Assembly (NCBI GenBank): GCA_963580455.1
Contig: OY756962.1
Location: 17,316,001-17,380,000, forward strand
Length of the DNA stretch: 64,000 nt
Direction: 5' to 3'
Source of the DNA: Euonymus europaeus
Lineage: Eukaryota; Streptophyta; Magnoliopsida; Celastrales; Celastraceae
Shown: positions 1-11,500 of the stretch, piece after piece
Layout of the letters: each line of letters opens with the position of its first letter
Numbering within the stretch: position 1 is the first letter of the stretch
The notes under the pieces: model-generated
Databases searched by the model: none
Told to the model about the DNA's origin: nothing
The model's input: the letters and a program-made list of their open reading frames with translations, nothing else
Program-made: the position numbers and the translations under genes

Positions 1-119
1 AAAACAAAAAAAAAACTAAAAAATCAAAAAATCAAAATCCAATTCATTCAAAATTCAGCCAAGTGCAAATTTCTTTATGTACATACAAATTCAAAACCAA
101 AAAAAAATAAATAAATTTA

Positions 120-742
120 GCCAAGCCAGGAGTGGCTACATGATCCTGTGCAAATTTCTTTATGTAAATACAAAATTCAAAAAAATCAAAAAAAATCCAA
201 TTCATTCAAATTTTGCCAAGTTGGGGATGGCTACAGTGATCCCATGCACATTTCTTAAAACAAAAAAGAAAAAACATTTCAAAAGTTAGCCAAGCTGGGA
301 GTGGCTACAGTGATCCCATGCACATTTCTTAAAAATAAAAAACATTTCAAAAGTTTGCCAAGCTGGGAGTGGCTACAGTGATCCCGTGCAATTTATTCTT
401 CAAAATTTCAGCCAAGCCGGAAATGGCTACAGTGATCCCGTGCTATTTATTCTTCAAAATTTCAGCCAAGCCGGAGATGGCTACAGTGATCCCGAGCAAT
501 ATTATTTTTCAAAATTTCAGCCAAGCCGGAGATGGCTACAGTGATCCCGTGCAATTTATTTTTCTCCAAAATTTGCCAAGCCGGGGATGGCTACAGTGAT
601 CCCGTGCAATTTATTCTTCAAAATTTCAGCCAAGCCGGAGATGGCTACAATGATCCCGAGCAATATTATTTTTTTAAAAAATTTTGCCAAGCCAGAGATT
701 GGCTACAGAGGTCCCGTATATTTTTACATGCTTCAATTGGTA
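120..742 (+). repeat. 54-bp tandem repeat array in the 3' untranslated region of a Tat/Ogre-like element
   Basis: About ten units anchored on gccaag start at 120, 215, 289, 357, 411, 465, 520, 575, 629 and 686. Units in the centre are 54-55 bp; those on the left are stretched (95, 74, 68 bp) by A-rich insertions. Each unit holds ggctacagtgatcccgtgc. Because 54 is a multiple of three, several overlapping open frames run through with a periodic peptide, but there is no unique frame or start and I read this as non-coding. The array ends about 50 bp before a polypurine tract and an LTR start, the place where Tat/Ogre elements are known to carry tandem repeats. Confidence 0.8.
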
Positions 743-794
743 CAAAAATCGGCTTTCTACTCCTTTGCGCGTCATTTACGATGTAAAGTCACGC

Positions 795-803
795 AAAGGG
801 GGG
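795..803 (+). other. polypurine tract of the Tat/Ogre-like element
   Basis: The run aaagggggg is followed by cagc and then by the LTR start TGTAGTACCCC at 808. A purine run just upstream of an LTR is the plus-strand primer of LTR retrotransposons. It gives the orientation: the body of the element lies to the left, mostly outside the window. Confidence 0.65.
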
Positions 804-1309
804 CAGCTGTAGTACCCCATTTTTGTCCGGACACTTGTTATTTTTAATAACATGATAATAAAAATTGAAAAAAAAGGAAAAAACAAATAAAAAAGAGCAT
901 CTCCAATCAATCCCAAATTAGCCCAATTAAGTCCAAATAACCAAATGCCCGTTGCTTAACCCATTATCCAAAATGCACCAAAGCCCAACAATTTCGGCCC
1001 AAACCCTACATCAAAACTATCCACCTAAGCCCTAGCCCTAGCCCTAAAAAGACTTGATGAAAGAAAAAAGAAAAGCTTTTGGTGAATGGGAGGCGCTGGC
1101 ACAAGAGGTCAAAGGTGGGGGACTAGACGGGAGAAAGTAAGAGGGAAGGTGGGAGACAGCAGGTAATGGAGAAGGTAGCGGAAAGGGAAAGGTAGTGGAA
1201 AACAGAGAGGAGAGATGAGTTTTAAAAGGGGAGAAAAGAAAGAGGAAAAGAAAAAAGAAGAGGAAGTAGAGTGGATTTGGAGGTGCTGCGCCAGTTTTCT
1301 GGACGGAAC

Positions 1310-1800
1310 GATCGGGGAATGATCCGTGGTCCGATCGGAGTGAAATTCGGATAGTAACTTCAGAACACTTAGAGCTTTATTCTGATCGGTGCGATTGCCA
1401 TTTGAAGGTGTCTATCTACCCCGGTTTCCGATAGAAAGTGACTGCAATTTTGGGGAGGAGACACTGCACACAGGTTTTTCAATCAACGATCGGGGAACTA
1501 TCCGTGGTCCGATCAAAGTGAAATTTGGACAGTAACTTCACAGCACTTGGAGCTTTATTCTGATCGGTGCGATGACCATTTGAAGGTGTCTATCTACCCC
1601 GGTTTCCGATAGAAAGTGACTGCAATTTTGGGAGAAGAGACACTGCACACAGGTTTTTCAATCATTGATCGGGGAACGATCCGTGGTCCGATCGAAGTGA
1701 AATTTGGACAGTAACTTCACAACACTTGGAGCTTTATTCTGATCGGTGCGATTGCCATTTGAAGGTGTCTATTTACCCCGGTTTCCGATAGAAGGTGACT
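1310..1800 (+). repeat. 178-bp tandem repeat inside the LTR, about 2.7 copies
   Basis: Units beginning gatcggggaa start at 1310, 1488 and 1667 (178 and 179 bp apart); the third stops near 1800. Units share ccgtggtccgatc, gagctttattctgatcggtg and taccccggtttccgatag and differ by only a few bases, so the expansion is fairly recent compared with the rest of the element. Short open frames across it are by-products of the repeat. Confidence 0.85.
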
Positions 1801-2385
1801 GTAATAATAGGTTATTGTGGATTTTTGGATCTGGTTTTGCTGGTTTGCTGCTCTGTTTCTTTGTTTGCAGGCTGGACGGGAAGAGGCGGCAGGGAAGGAG
1901 CTTCTGGACATGTGCTGGAGGAGACGATGAACAGTAGTGGGACGTTGGGCCAGGGATGGTTGTTGGGCCGGTGGTAGATTTGATGGTTGTTGGGCCGGGT
2001 TTCTGTTTGTATCATTGTGGGCCGATTTTGTTTTGTTTTTGATGGGCTCTATTTATATTTAATGGGCTGGGTTTGTGTGTTTTGGTTTGTATTCATAATT
2101 TTAAAGTTGTGTTGGGTTCTGAATTTATTGGGCCTGCTGGATTTGTTTTGGATTTTTTAGTAATAGGTTGGGTTGAGTTGTTATTTTCATGATATTTAAG
2201 TTCAAACAAATGTAATAATGTAATAAAATAGTGAAAGTAGTATAGATAGTATTACTTATATTAATATGTATGTTTATATTTAATTTCAATGTTTATTAAA
2301 ATAATTTCAAAAAGAATCAAATCATACGATTATTTTACCAGGTTGATAAGGTTTGTATACCCAACCCGCCAAATTTCAAACATTC

Positions 2386-2567
2386 GAGAATATCAAAGTA
2401 TTGGTTTCTCGACGCTTTTTATTCAAATCTGAGAATATCAAAGTATTGATTTTTCATCCACCATTTTTCGAACAACCGAGAATATCAAAGTATTGGTTTC
2501 TCGACGCCTTTTATATAAATTTGAGAATATCAAAGTATTGGTTTCTCAAGATATTTCTTTCAAACAT
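2386..2567 (+). repeat. 46-bp tandem repeat with hairpin potential, four copies
   Basis: The phrase gagaatatcaaagtattg recurs at 2386, 2431, 2478 and 2523 (45, 47 and 45 bp apart). In three copies it runs on to ggtttctc, so gagaa and ttctc can pair at the ends of a short hairpin. The array lies in the 3' half of the LTR. Confidence 0.75.
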
Positions 2568-2957
2568 TCGATTATTTCAGTTCCGTCCAAAGGGATTTAT
2601 TTACAGTATCCGTTAAAATAATTATTTTCATCATTTATTCAAAGTTAATGGAATTTTTTCTACCAATTTAACCATAATTGATTTTTTCGGACACATGAGA
2701 TATTCATTAAAACAATTTGAAACATTTTTAAGAAAATGCATAAACAATTTAAAAGGCAACCGATTAGGGAGTTGTGGGGTGCCTAACACCTTCCCCACAC
2801 TCAATAGACCCCCTTACCCATTTTCTTTGGTTCGCAGACCTAACATTTAGTGTCCAATTGCACTATAGTCAATTGGTGGCGACTATTACATTTTCTTACA
2901 TTTTTACAGTCTTTTTCACAAAAAGCGCCGGTACGCGTCGTGATTTCGGTTGCGACA

Positions 2958-4140
2958 CTAAGCAACAATGAATAAATATTATATAATTACTGTAAATCCA
3001 ATTCATTCAATGCTAAATTAGGGGGTATAAGGCGAACATCGAAACCCATGATATGTTAAACCCAAAGAGATGATATACATGAATCTAGTAAAATGAATGA
3101 AGTACTTTATCGATTATGAATCAAATAAGAATTCAAAGACTTGTATCACAGCTAATCAAAATAAATTTGATTCAAGAGAATATAAACCATAACAAAGTTG
3201 AATGCATCGAACATAAAATAAAATATCCATTCAATTTTTTCAACAAAGACTCGTATTTCCTTCCTAACCTAACAAATTTCATGTATAAAGAAAGATCCTC
3301 TGTGCCCAAAAATCCCTATCAAGCCTCCAATGTAAAGACTCTAACTCATCCTTTACAATTAAACACTGTTGTATAAAGGCATCTTTGAATGATTTCTCCC
3401 TAGAGGTATAACATCAGTTTTATAACATCAATACAATCTTATTAGAGGCCAGAAAATTCACCTTACACAAGCTAATGCAATTAACAACACAAGGAGACTA
3501 ACTCATCATACAAATTAAATTAAATTCCCTAAAAATGCAAGAATTTGACAGAACACTGATGCATTCTCTCCTTAAAAATGGATTACTTGAGAACTGGTAC
3601 CATATAAAATAGACCAAAGCAATTTTAAAAAAACAGGAATTCTATGGTAACAGGACAGCATCAACAATCCAAGATAATGAACAAAACAACCATCCTCAAT
3701 ATCAAAATTATAACCACACAACATATTCCAATCCACATCCAATAAATTATCGTAAAAATCATCTATAACCCCACAGCAACACAAGTAATTTGAGTTAATC
3801 CTTTGGCTCACCGACCGTCAAAAACTCTAGCAAAGAACCACATACATCTCGAGCAAAGAAACAAAAAATTTAAAAAGCTTACTCACCCACCCCACAAATA
3901 TGGAGAAAACCCAACCTCGAGAAGAAAATTTCAGAACACTCACTATTCAATTTTCCAACCAAGGACCCAATTCTTTCCTCTCAAGACTCACGGCCAACCC
4001 CTCTCCTTTTTCTCCAGCATTTTCTCTCCAAAAAATTATGGTTTTTCTCCAGAATTTTCTCTCAAAAAAAAAAATTATGGCCTGCTTTTTCTCCCTCAAA
4101 GGCCTCCAAAGACCCCCTCCTTTTTTCAGAGGGGGGGGGG
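2958..4140. other. unassigned AT-rich DNA, no gene recognised
   Basis: Between the LTR end and the GA-rich repeats I see only short open frames without recognisable motifs. A pyrimidine-rich stretch at about 3950-4120 ends in a run of ten G (4131-4140). It could be a worn LTR or an old flank; nothing decides this. Confidence 0.4.
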
Positions 4141-4189
4141 ATATATATAGGGTGAGAAGGATGAAGTTGAGAGTTGTTTTAGTGGATAA

Positions 4190-4450
4190 AAAGAAGAGAG
4201 TTGTGGAAAAAATGTGTGGATTGGTGTTGAAAAATAGATAAAAGGGAGAGAGATGTGAAAAAATGTTGGGTTGGTGTTGAAAAATAGATAAGAAGGATAA
4301 AGGTGTTGAAAAATGGATAAAATGGAAAGAGGTATGGAAAAATGGGGGAGTTGTTATTGAAAAATGAAGAAAGAGGAGAGAGCTGTTCAAAAAATGTGTG
4401 AGTTGGTGTTCAAAAATAAATAATGAGGAGATAGGTGGACAGTTGTTGTT
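4190..4450 (+). repeat. degenerate tandem repeat of about 50 bp
   Basis: The pattern gagagttgtggaaaaa...ggtgttgaaaaatagataa repeats about five times with many changes and one shortened unit. An open frame on the minus strand (3947-4390) passes through it with a repetitive Phe/Ser/His/Pro-rich peptide; I treat that as a by-product of the repeat. Confidence 0.6.
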
Positions 4451-5011
4451 GAAAAAAATAAAAATAAGTAATGGAGTTAGTATTTGAAAAATGGGCTGGG
4501 CTTTTGTTTGAGTTTTGGATTTAGCTTGATTTTGTATTATGAAATTGTTTGGGTTGAGTTTAAATTGAGCTTGGTTTTGAATTATGGATTTGGGCTAAAT
4601 TTGGTTTGGAAAAACATTGGGGTACAACATACGGCGCGAAAACAATTCATGATTTGATGGTACTCATTTGGAGCTTTACCAGAATTTCGACTTTCTTTCT
4701 GAAGATGACAATGAAGTAAATATTCCTAGTGTTGCTCTTGGATTTTGGCAATAGATTCTTGAGTACAATGCATACATTGTTGTTGAAGATTCTAATGAAT
4801 TGATCTTAGTATCGTGCTCCTCTCTTCCTTTTTCTCTGAAATAATCGTTTCGATTTTCTACACCTTCACGATCACAACCACTTTTTTCAGCAAGTCACCG
4901 AAAACCAAACCACCATAACCTACTACAACCTTTGCTTTCCTAATGAAATTGCCTCTCCCAGCATAAATTTTGTTATCCTTTTTCAACAAACCTCGTACAA
5001 CATTTCTGGAA

Positions 5012-5232
5012 GAGCTTTTTGTAGAATTGGGCAGGTATGTGCAGAGGAAGGCTTTTGGAAGCAATTGACAGCTGGGTACAATCCTCAACAACATGCAACT
5101 GCTGAGAGGAAGAATAGAACTATTATTGAAATGGTCAGAACAGTATTGATTAAAAAACAATTGCCAAATCGATTTTGCGTAGAGGCGGTAAATACTGTAG
5201 CTTATTTGTTCAATAGGTGTCCAACAAAGGTA
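5012..5232 (+). pseudogene. Ty1/copia integrase fragment (copia element A, part 1)
   Basis: The translation has the copia integrase-core signature LTAGYNPQQHATAERKNR followed by a helix-rich stretch ending in LFNRCPTK, which corresponds to the region around and after the third catalytic acidic residue (the E of AERKNR). Protease and the first part of integrase are not recognisable upstream. The frame is cut at 5237 by a solo LTR and resumes in the same frame at 7405 once the insertion and one 5-bp duplicate are discounted, so the element was still readable here when it was hit. Pol function would be integration of copia cDNA; this copy is dead. Confidence 0.85.
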
Positions 5233-5237
5233 GTGGT

Positions 5238-7399
5238 TGCGACTCCCCGATCCGGGAAAGCCACGGGTGCCCTCTAGCACCGTACTAGGCCACTAATGAG
5301 ATTATCCGGCAAACCAGAAATCCGACAACATCTCCCCATAAATCGGAGAGTCCCCGCTTGTATCGGAACCACGCAGCATAACTCAATCCATCACATCAAC
5401 AACCTAGCTAGGCCTCAGGCCTCCAACACATGCAATCCTGATCCTAGGGGCCTCAGGCTATCCACTACTAGCATGCACAAACTGATAGTAATAAACACAT
5501 CATCAAATTCAAAATATCATATAACCCTAAAATCAAACTCAGGATACTTCATGCATACACATTCTGGTACCAAATGGTTATAAGTATATCATGAACAACA
5601 TCAATACATCGTAATCAAAATATATGCTTAGAGTATGTCCCTAGCACCCACATCCTACCCAGGGCCATCCATGTCACATCCCGCTCTCATTGATCCGCTC
5701 TAGTTGTACCTGTACCAGTATCACCCGTGGGGAGGAAAAGAAGTAGAGAGTGAGCAAGAAGCTCAGTAGGGTAAAGGAGTATAAGAACATAAAGGTTGAA
5801 TCCGTAACAATAGGTTATGCATCAATATGAACCTACTATATGCACGTATACTCAACAATCACATAGAACATCAATCCGGGCAATCCCCTCATGAGCAACC
5901 TCATCGATACCATGGCTCGTTCCATGTAATATCGAACGTGAGCAAGCTCACTAAAATCAACTCATCAATATCATGGCCAGCTATCCATGTAATATTGAAT
6001 AGGAGCAAGCCCCCCCCCTCCCCCAACATCAAACGGTCTTGGATTACCCGGTTGCGTGAACCTATCACGCCCGCACCATTCCGGTCAAGGTCCCTCATTA
6101 ACCATAACTCTAGTGCGTTACCCTACATGGAGTTCACATGACTTGGTGGTAACTCTCATCATTTCGTCATCCCTCCAAGTAGCTTTCAAGAATCTTAAGG
6201 ATCTCTGAGTCCATACTCGGTCTCCAATGCAACTCTAATGCATTTATGTCATGACATGCCGAATAAGTATATATATGAACATCATACATATAGATATACA
6301 TAACTACCATGATGCATGAACAGAAATCACATCGTGTCTACAGATGACGGAACACACACAAATGGGTCATGCAAACATCATGAATTAACCAAATTTCACA
6401 AGCAAGGTTCGTTTCCCCTTAGAAGCAATTAAAACGAAAACACAAACAAAACGACGAATGAGAAATCGAAACGCTCTTTAAAATAATGAGAACGAACGAT
6501 AGAAAGAATGGTTGGAAATTCCTTAACTCGTGTTGAGCAATTTACTAATAATCCCACAATTAGGGTTTTAAACACCGTTTCACCAAACCTAACAATTTAC
6601 ACAATGTCGTACTCATTTTATCATCCAAACATCTCAATATATCATATCAATAATGAATTAAACAAACAATCAAGAGAAACTTACTTTCTCTCTCTATAAT
6701 TTCTTCTAAAATCATCCAAAAACTCCACTTAGCTCAACTCAACATCAAAACACGAATCAACCTACATATATGTTGCAAATCAACCTATGAACAACATAAC
6801 TAAAGCATAGAACTCAACTCTTCAAGAATCTAGCAAATCTTGAAAAACCTAGAATTTCCAAAAATTAAGAAAAACTTACTAAATCACCCAAATCAAGCTT
6901 GAATATTCCTTGTTTGGCTTCAATGATCACCAATCCACAATTTCCAAGCCAAACTCTAGCCAAATGAACCTTATTTCTCTTCTTCTCTGTCTCTCTTTCT
7001 CTCTCTACTCGGGTTTCTCCAAGGTGTGGAATGTGCAGAAAAACCTAACTCTGTTCTTTAAAACCTGTTTTCCTAATAGCCGTCCGGACGGATCCCTTTT
7101 TCCCATCTCACTGCCTTCAATCAAGGCATATCCATCCGGAAGCCTAGGTTATCCGACCGAATGAATTACTATTCACAACACTATTCACAACTCTATTTCT
7201 CTATCTCTGCCTTCAATCAAGGCTTATCCGTCTGGATGCCTAGGTTATCCGTCCAGACGGATTACTATTCACAACACTATTCATAATATTATTATTTTTT
7301 TCTACTTCCTAGCTCAAAAATCATTTTTCCATCATTTCGTACTTCACGGATCATCCGTAATTTGACTCAAACCTAATTTTTTTGGGTCGGGGTTTCACA
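5238..7399 (-). mobile_element. solo LTR of the Tekay-type family, nested in copia A
   Basis: On the plus strand it begins TGCGACTCCCCGATCC and ends GGGTCGGGGTTTCACA, i.e. an inverted TGTGAAACCCCGACCC...LTR as in the complete element at 17624. It is flanked by the 5-bp duplicate GTGGT at 5233-5237 and 7400-7404, so it is a complete LTR with no internal region: a solo LTR made by LTR-LTR recombination. Its palindromic module near 7080-7262 differs from other copies (ccgtccggacgg), and it holds an imperfect direct duplication of about 90 bp (about 7107-7190 and 7202-7290). Confidence 0.9.
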
Positions 7400-7404
7400 G
7401 TGGT

Positions 7405-7999
7405 TGATAAGTGTCCAACGGAATTTTGGAGTGGAGTGAAGCCCTCAATAGATTATCTCAGAGTGTTTGGTAGTCTTTGTTATGCTCATGTTCTTGCAGA
7501 AAAAATATCCAAAATGGATAAAAAAGAGCAGGAAAGCGATTTTTGTGGGCTATAGTTTTGTGTCTAAGGTTTATAGGATTTTTGTTGTTGAAACTCATAA
7601 AATTCTAATAAGTAGTGATGTGGTCTTTGATGAGGAAGCCTTCTGGTCCTGGAATGAGAACTCTGAAAATTCAAGGGATAGTATTGTTGAGCCCTTTGCA
7701 GCGAATGGAGAAGAAAATGATCCTCATATTCATGTTAATGAACCTCAGCATTAGGAGGTTGTTTCGCCTATTCATAGTCTTGCCAATGAACCTCAGTATG
7801 AGGATGTTGTTCAACCAGTTGATGACGATGATGATAGTCCTCCAAGACAAATGAGGAGTATTCAATAACTCTATGATACTCATGATTTGGCTATTGTTGA
7901 ACCCGAGAGTTTTGAAAAAAGCAAGTCATGATCTAGTTTGGCTTAAATCCATGGAATAAGAGATGACTATGATAGTGAAAAATAAAACGTGGGAGTTGG
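7405..7999 (+). pseudogene. copia integrase C-terminal and linker region (copia A, part 2)
   Basis: Continues copia A: a segment with the typical DYLRVFGSLCYAHV phrase, then KSRKAIFVGY...KVYRIF and SSDVVFDEEAFWSW, which are hallmarks of the integrase C-terminal region of plant copia elements. A frameshift lies near 7495. An acidic linker follows (NEPQH and NEPQYEDV repeats, a DDDD run), then the beginning of the reverse transcriptase segment (KNKTWELVD at the end). Stops occur at 7753-7755 and 7866-7868, and more follow. It is cut at 8004 by another LTR. Confidence 0.8.
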
Positions 8000-8004
8000 T
8001 GGAC

Positions 8005-9962
8005 TGTAACGCCCCGTCCCACGAAACCCTAATTCATGGGCTCGTAGTCCAGAACGCTACTTATTTTACATCCCTATCCATCAGAATCACCTAATTTTAT
8101 ATATCTACAGAGAAACCTAATTACTGCTAGTAAAATATTAAATACTTTAACTAAATAAACTTAGTAAATAACTCAAATTAATCATCCTAATTTAACAATC
8201 ATAATTCCATGACTGTAATTAAAGTAAGAAAGTACAATACATACTTCTTGGTCTTGTTTTTTAAACTTTTGTTCATTCATGATAATTTGAATACCAGAAA
8301 TAATTAATAAACCTAAATAGAATTATTAATATTATTTTGAACTAACAAAACCTAACTCCAGCACATGAGTATCCTTCCCATGGATCCGCAGTCACACCAT
8401 CAACAATTGGGTCAGCTTAATCATCAAGAGTTCATGACCTGTATCACGAAACATAGTGCAACCGGTCGGGATTTCCATCTAATGCTCTACCATAGAGCCC
8501 ATTCAGTTAACATTCGTATCATTTATTCATTTTTCTTTTCATTTTCTTTTCATTTAACAATAATCTATAAACCTTTCTCTTTTCAATACACCTTTTCTGT
8601 AGCAATAATACCTGGTTATAAAAAAATTTAAATTAATATGCATGCCATGTATGCCATGAAATTTCATGCCTCATGCAGAGTAAACCATATACACTACCCC
8701 AATAAATCATCACATGTCAGATCATAATTCACGTATATCCAAATCATCACAGATTATGTCTCATGAAAACATCCAACCAGTATAATTATTATCATATACA
8801 CTCAAATAGACATCACAATCAATACAAATAATAGCACATAAAATTCACAGTCACAAAGTTTCGTAATACAGTTGAGTACTACTTACAGTGGTGTATTCTC
8901 GTAAATCCCGTTATCTCAAATATAATGTCGATTCCTGAAGCCCATGATAACATCCACATCTATCAATATTTATTAATTTATATTATCTTTAATTAATTCC
9001 TTTTTATAATTAAATTAAACTTTATTTAATTGTGGCATTCAACCGGGTCAGATTGATCTGATTATGGCAATACAGCTACATAGTCGAGGGTCAACAAACT
9101 TGTTTGACATGGCATTCGGGTAGAAGGCGGGTCACCGCCATTACTGGTGCGATGACGGCTATGACCGCCATAAGCCGGTAGAGGGCGGCACAGTGAGTCT
9201 AACAGTAGAAATAGCTACCTATATGGTGACCGAAAGGAGGCGGATCGTGGCAAAAAAGAAGTGGCGCAACCGAGCTTCTCGTGCATCGTTGGCAGACGAT
9301 ACCCACTCTGTTCCATCAGAAAGTAGTCGGAATCAACTCCCCTCGCCGTGCTTTTCAATTGGACACCGAAAGCTTAGAGAGTGGTGGCCAGAATCGGAGG
9401 ACACCATTTTCGTCGCCGTCGTCCTTGCCCGCCACTCTTAGGGTTTCTCGATTCACGTGCCATTTATATATTTATTTATTTTCCTTTATTAATTGACCCT
9501 TCTACCTTAGTTTTATTTACAATCCTGCCATTAATTTAACTACTACCTCCTCTTCTTCTAATAGCTTATGTTAATTCCATTTTAACTCTAATTCCGACAA
9601 TTTTGGTACCCAATATATTTTATTTATCTCATAAAATTTAGTAAAAATATTCCAATCTCATTTAACATATATTGTTGCACACACTAAAAATCATGATAAA
9701 TACTACTTACGTCACTTTGCCCTATTACGTAAGCTATCCCAAGACTCGGGGCGTTACAGTCTCCCCTCCTTATAGCAATTTCGTCCTCGAAATTGCTTAC
9801 CGAAACAATTTTGACTATTTGTCATTAATAATCTCCTCACATTATGACCACGTCACATTCCAGACCAAGCACATAAACATCAAACTATCACAACATTAAG
9901 GACACCTGTTAACATACACCTCCATGAGACGTATTAAGGGAATAATTATTCGGAGTGTTACA
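8005..9962 (-). mobile_element. solo LTR of the non-coding (LARD) family with an extra 204-bp end
   Basis: Begins TGTAACGCCCCGTCC and ends CGGAGTGTTACA, flanked by TGGAC (8000-8004) and TGGAA (9963-9967), a 5-bp duplicate with one difference. By comparison with the LARD copy at 15464-33874 the standard LTR is 8005-9758; the remaining 9759-9962 matches the internal side of that element, including the polypurine stretch ctcccctcctta (inverted), and stops at a second LTR-start-like sequence. So this insertion seems to have used an upstream start signal. No coding content. Confidence 0.75.
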
Positions 9963-9967
9963 TGGAA

Positions 9968-10768
9968 AACCCTCAAGATATAAATATTGTTAGTTTGAAG
10001 TCACTTTATAAAGTAAAATTGAATCTTGATGGCAGTCAATAGAAGTGTAAAGCTCGTCTAGTGGCCATAGTTTTTTCTCAAAAGCCAGGCATAGACTTTC
10101 ATGAGACTTTCACACCCATTGCTAGACTATCCGGCTTATTTTCTCAATTGTTTCTCAATGTCATTGGAAAAGATTCATCAGTTGGATGTGAAATCAGCTT
10201 TCTTAAATGGCTATTTGGAGTAGGATGTTTATGTTTTCCAGCCACAAGGGTTCGTGGTTCTAGAAAGTGAACAAAAAGTTTATAAACTTAGAAAAGCTTT
10301 ATATGGCTTGATGCAGTCTTCTAAGGCCTGGTACTCAGAGATGGATAATTTTTTCAAATCCAAAGGGCTATAGAAAAGTGAAAGTGAAGGTACTCTCTAT
10401 TCTCTCAAGTATGGAGATTCAATCTTGATTATTTCTATATGTGTGGATGACCTTATCTTAACTGGTAATGATGAGACATTGATTCATGCTTTCAAAGATA
10501 ATTTGATGGGTGCCTATGAGATGACTGACTTGGGATTAATGAAATATTTTTTGGGTCTTGAAGTAAAGTACGCCAATTATGGCATTTTTGTTGCTCAAAC
10601 AGCACATACATCTACTATTTTAAAAAAAAAAATTCCTATGCTTGGATGTAACCCTTTGTCAATTCCTATAGTGGTGAATGAGAAGTTAGTCAAGCAAGAT
10701 GGTTCTGAGAAGACCAATGCTGGTGTCTATAGGAGCTTGATTGGTAGTCTTTTATATCTGGGGTTCTA
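9968..10768 (+). pseudogene. copia reverse transcriptase fragment (copia A, part 3)
   Basis: Starts with the early RT region, then PGIDFHETFTPIARL, then a frameshifted stretch, and from about 10270 a QKVYKLRKALYGL-type phrase in another frame. The active-site phrase SICVDDLILTGND is at 10434-10472, followed by MTDLGLMKYFLGLEV, all copia hallmarks. A long open stretch (10425-10769) ends with YRSLIGSLLYL. There are several stops and at least two frameshifts before the active site. Beyond 10765 the RT-RNase H connection is missing. Confidence 0.85.
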
Positions 10769-10769
10769 A

Positions 10770-11142
10770 GAAGCATAATTGTATTGGCCTCTCTTCTACT
10801 GAGGCAGAGTTTGTGGCTGCAAATAAAGCTGCTACTCAAGCAATTTGGCTCTGAAAAATCTTGTTTGATATTGGGTTCGAGCAGTTTGGTCCAACTGTTA
10901 TTTATTGTGACAGTAACTCTGTTATAGCAATAGTGAAAAATCCTGTGGATCATAGTTTGACAAAACACATAAAAAGAAAGTATAACTTTGTGAGACATGA
11001 TTGAAGAAGACACTGTTGATATGCAACATTGTAAGTGTGAAGAGCAGCTGGCGGAACTTTTAACAAAGGTTCTTCCCAAGGATAGATTTTGCTCTCTAAG
11101 GAGTCAGCTTGGCATTATATCCAAAATACAACACTGAGGGAG
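10770..11142 (+). pseudogene. copia RNase H fragment (copia A, part 4)
   Basis: Translation shows GLSSTEAEFVAA, then TVIYCDSNSVIAI and LTKHI, the C-terminal half of copia RNase H, with stops between. The preceding RT ends abruptly at LLYL, so about 100 residues (the segment with the first RNase H acidic residues) are deleted at about 10765. The region ends in actgagggag, a purine-rich tract in front of the LTR. Confidence 0.8.
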
Positions 11143-11500
11143 TGTTGGATGACTTGTATTTTAGGTTATCTTATTTCATGCTTTTGTCAAGGGTAGTTTG
11201 GTCTTTTATATTTTGTAGTTGTTTTATATTTTCTCGTGTAGCTTCTTCGAGAAGCAGTCGATGCAGTAGCCAAGTTTGGTTAAAGAAGAAGAAGCTAAGA
11301 AGACTGAGTAGATCTTGGATGAAATATAAAAGAGCTGTGTGATATCAAATAGTGTCATCATGTTATAGTCTCCTTGGTTTAGGTTGGCTGGACATGAATT
11401 GATAGGTTGATTCATGCATGTTTGCCTTCTCAGTACGATAATATTATATTTATATTTGAGTTTTCAATTTGTGTAGTACATGTATCCCTTCCACCTTCAC
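11143..11500 (+). mobile_element. start of the copia A 3' LTR
   Basis: Follows the purine run ctgagggag and begins TGTTGGATGACTTG, a typical copia LTR beginning. The end is not defined: no clear CA end with a matching 5-bp duplicate is visible, so the right limit is approximate and the LTR may be truncated. Confidence 0.6.

Larger units (their letters stand above)
808..2957 (+). mobile_element. 3' LTR of a Tat/Ogre-like Ty3/gypsy element
   Basis: The segment starts TGTAGTACCCC directly after a polypurine tract and ends GGTTGCGACA, giving TG...CA ends and about 2150 bp. Near its 3' end is gggtgcctaacaccttcccc, a phrase I associate with LTR/leader regions of Tat/Ogre elements. It contains a purine-rich block (about 1056-1290), a 178-bp tandem repeat (1310-1800) and a 46-bp tandem repeat (2386-2567). 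The 5-bp target copy would be ctaag at 2958; the partner lies outside the window, so the right boundary is not confirmed. Lineage assignment is inference from these motifs, as no coding region is visible. Confidence 0.65.

Noticed and set aside
120..742. CRISPR-like array or repeat-protein gene
   Set aside because: Units are contiguous 54-bp tandem repeats without unique spacers, and the periodic open frames exist in several frames at once; the context is the 3' end of a plant retrotransposon.
4122..4150. Assembly junction at the ten-G run
   Set aside because: A homopolymer next to (at)n is suspicious but both sides read continuously in one open frame; nothing else indicates a misjoin.
3947..4390. 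147-codon minus-strand open frame
   Set aside because: About half of it is the degenerate GA-rich tandem repeat; no start context or motif supports a gene.
4858..5280. 140-codon minus-strand open frame
   Set aside because: It runs antisense to copia integrase and into a solo LTR; no own motif.
5233..7404. Interpreting 5238-7399 as a host promoter or non-coding RNA gene
   Set aside because: TG...CA ends, a 5-bp duplicate and similarity to paired LTRs identify it as a solo LTR.
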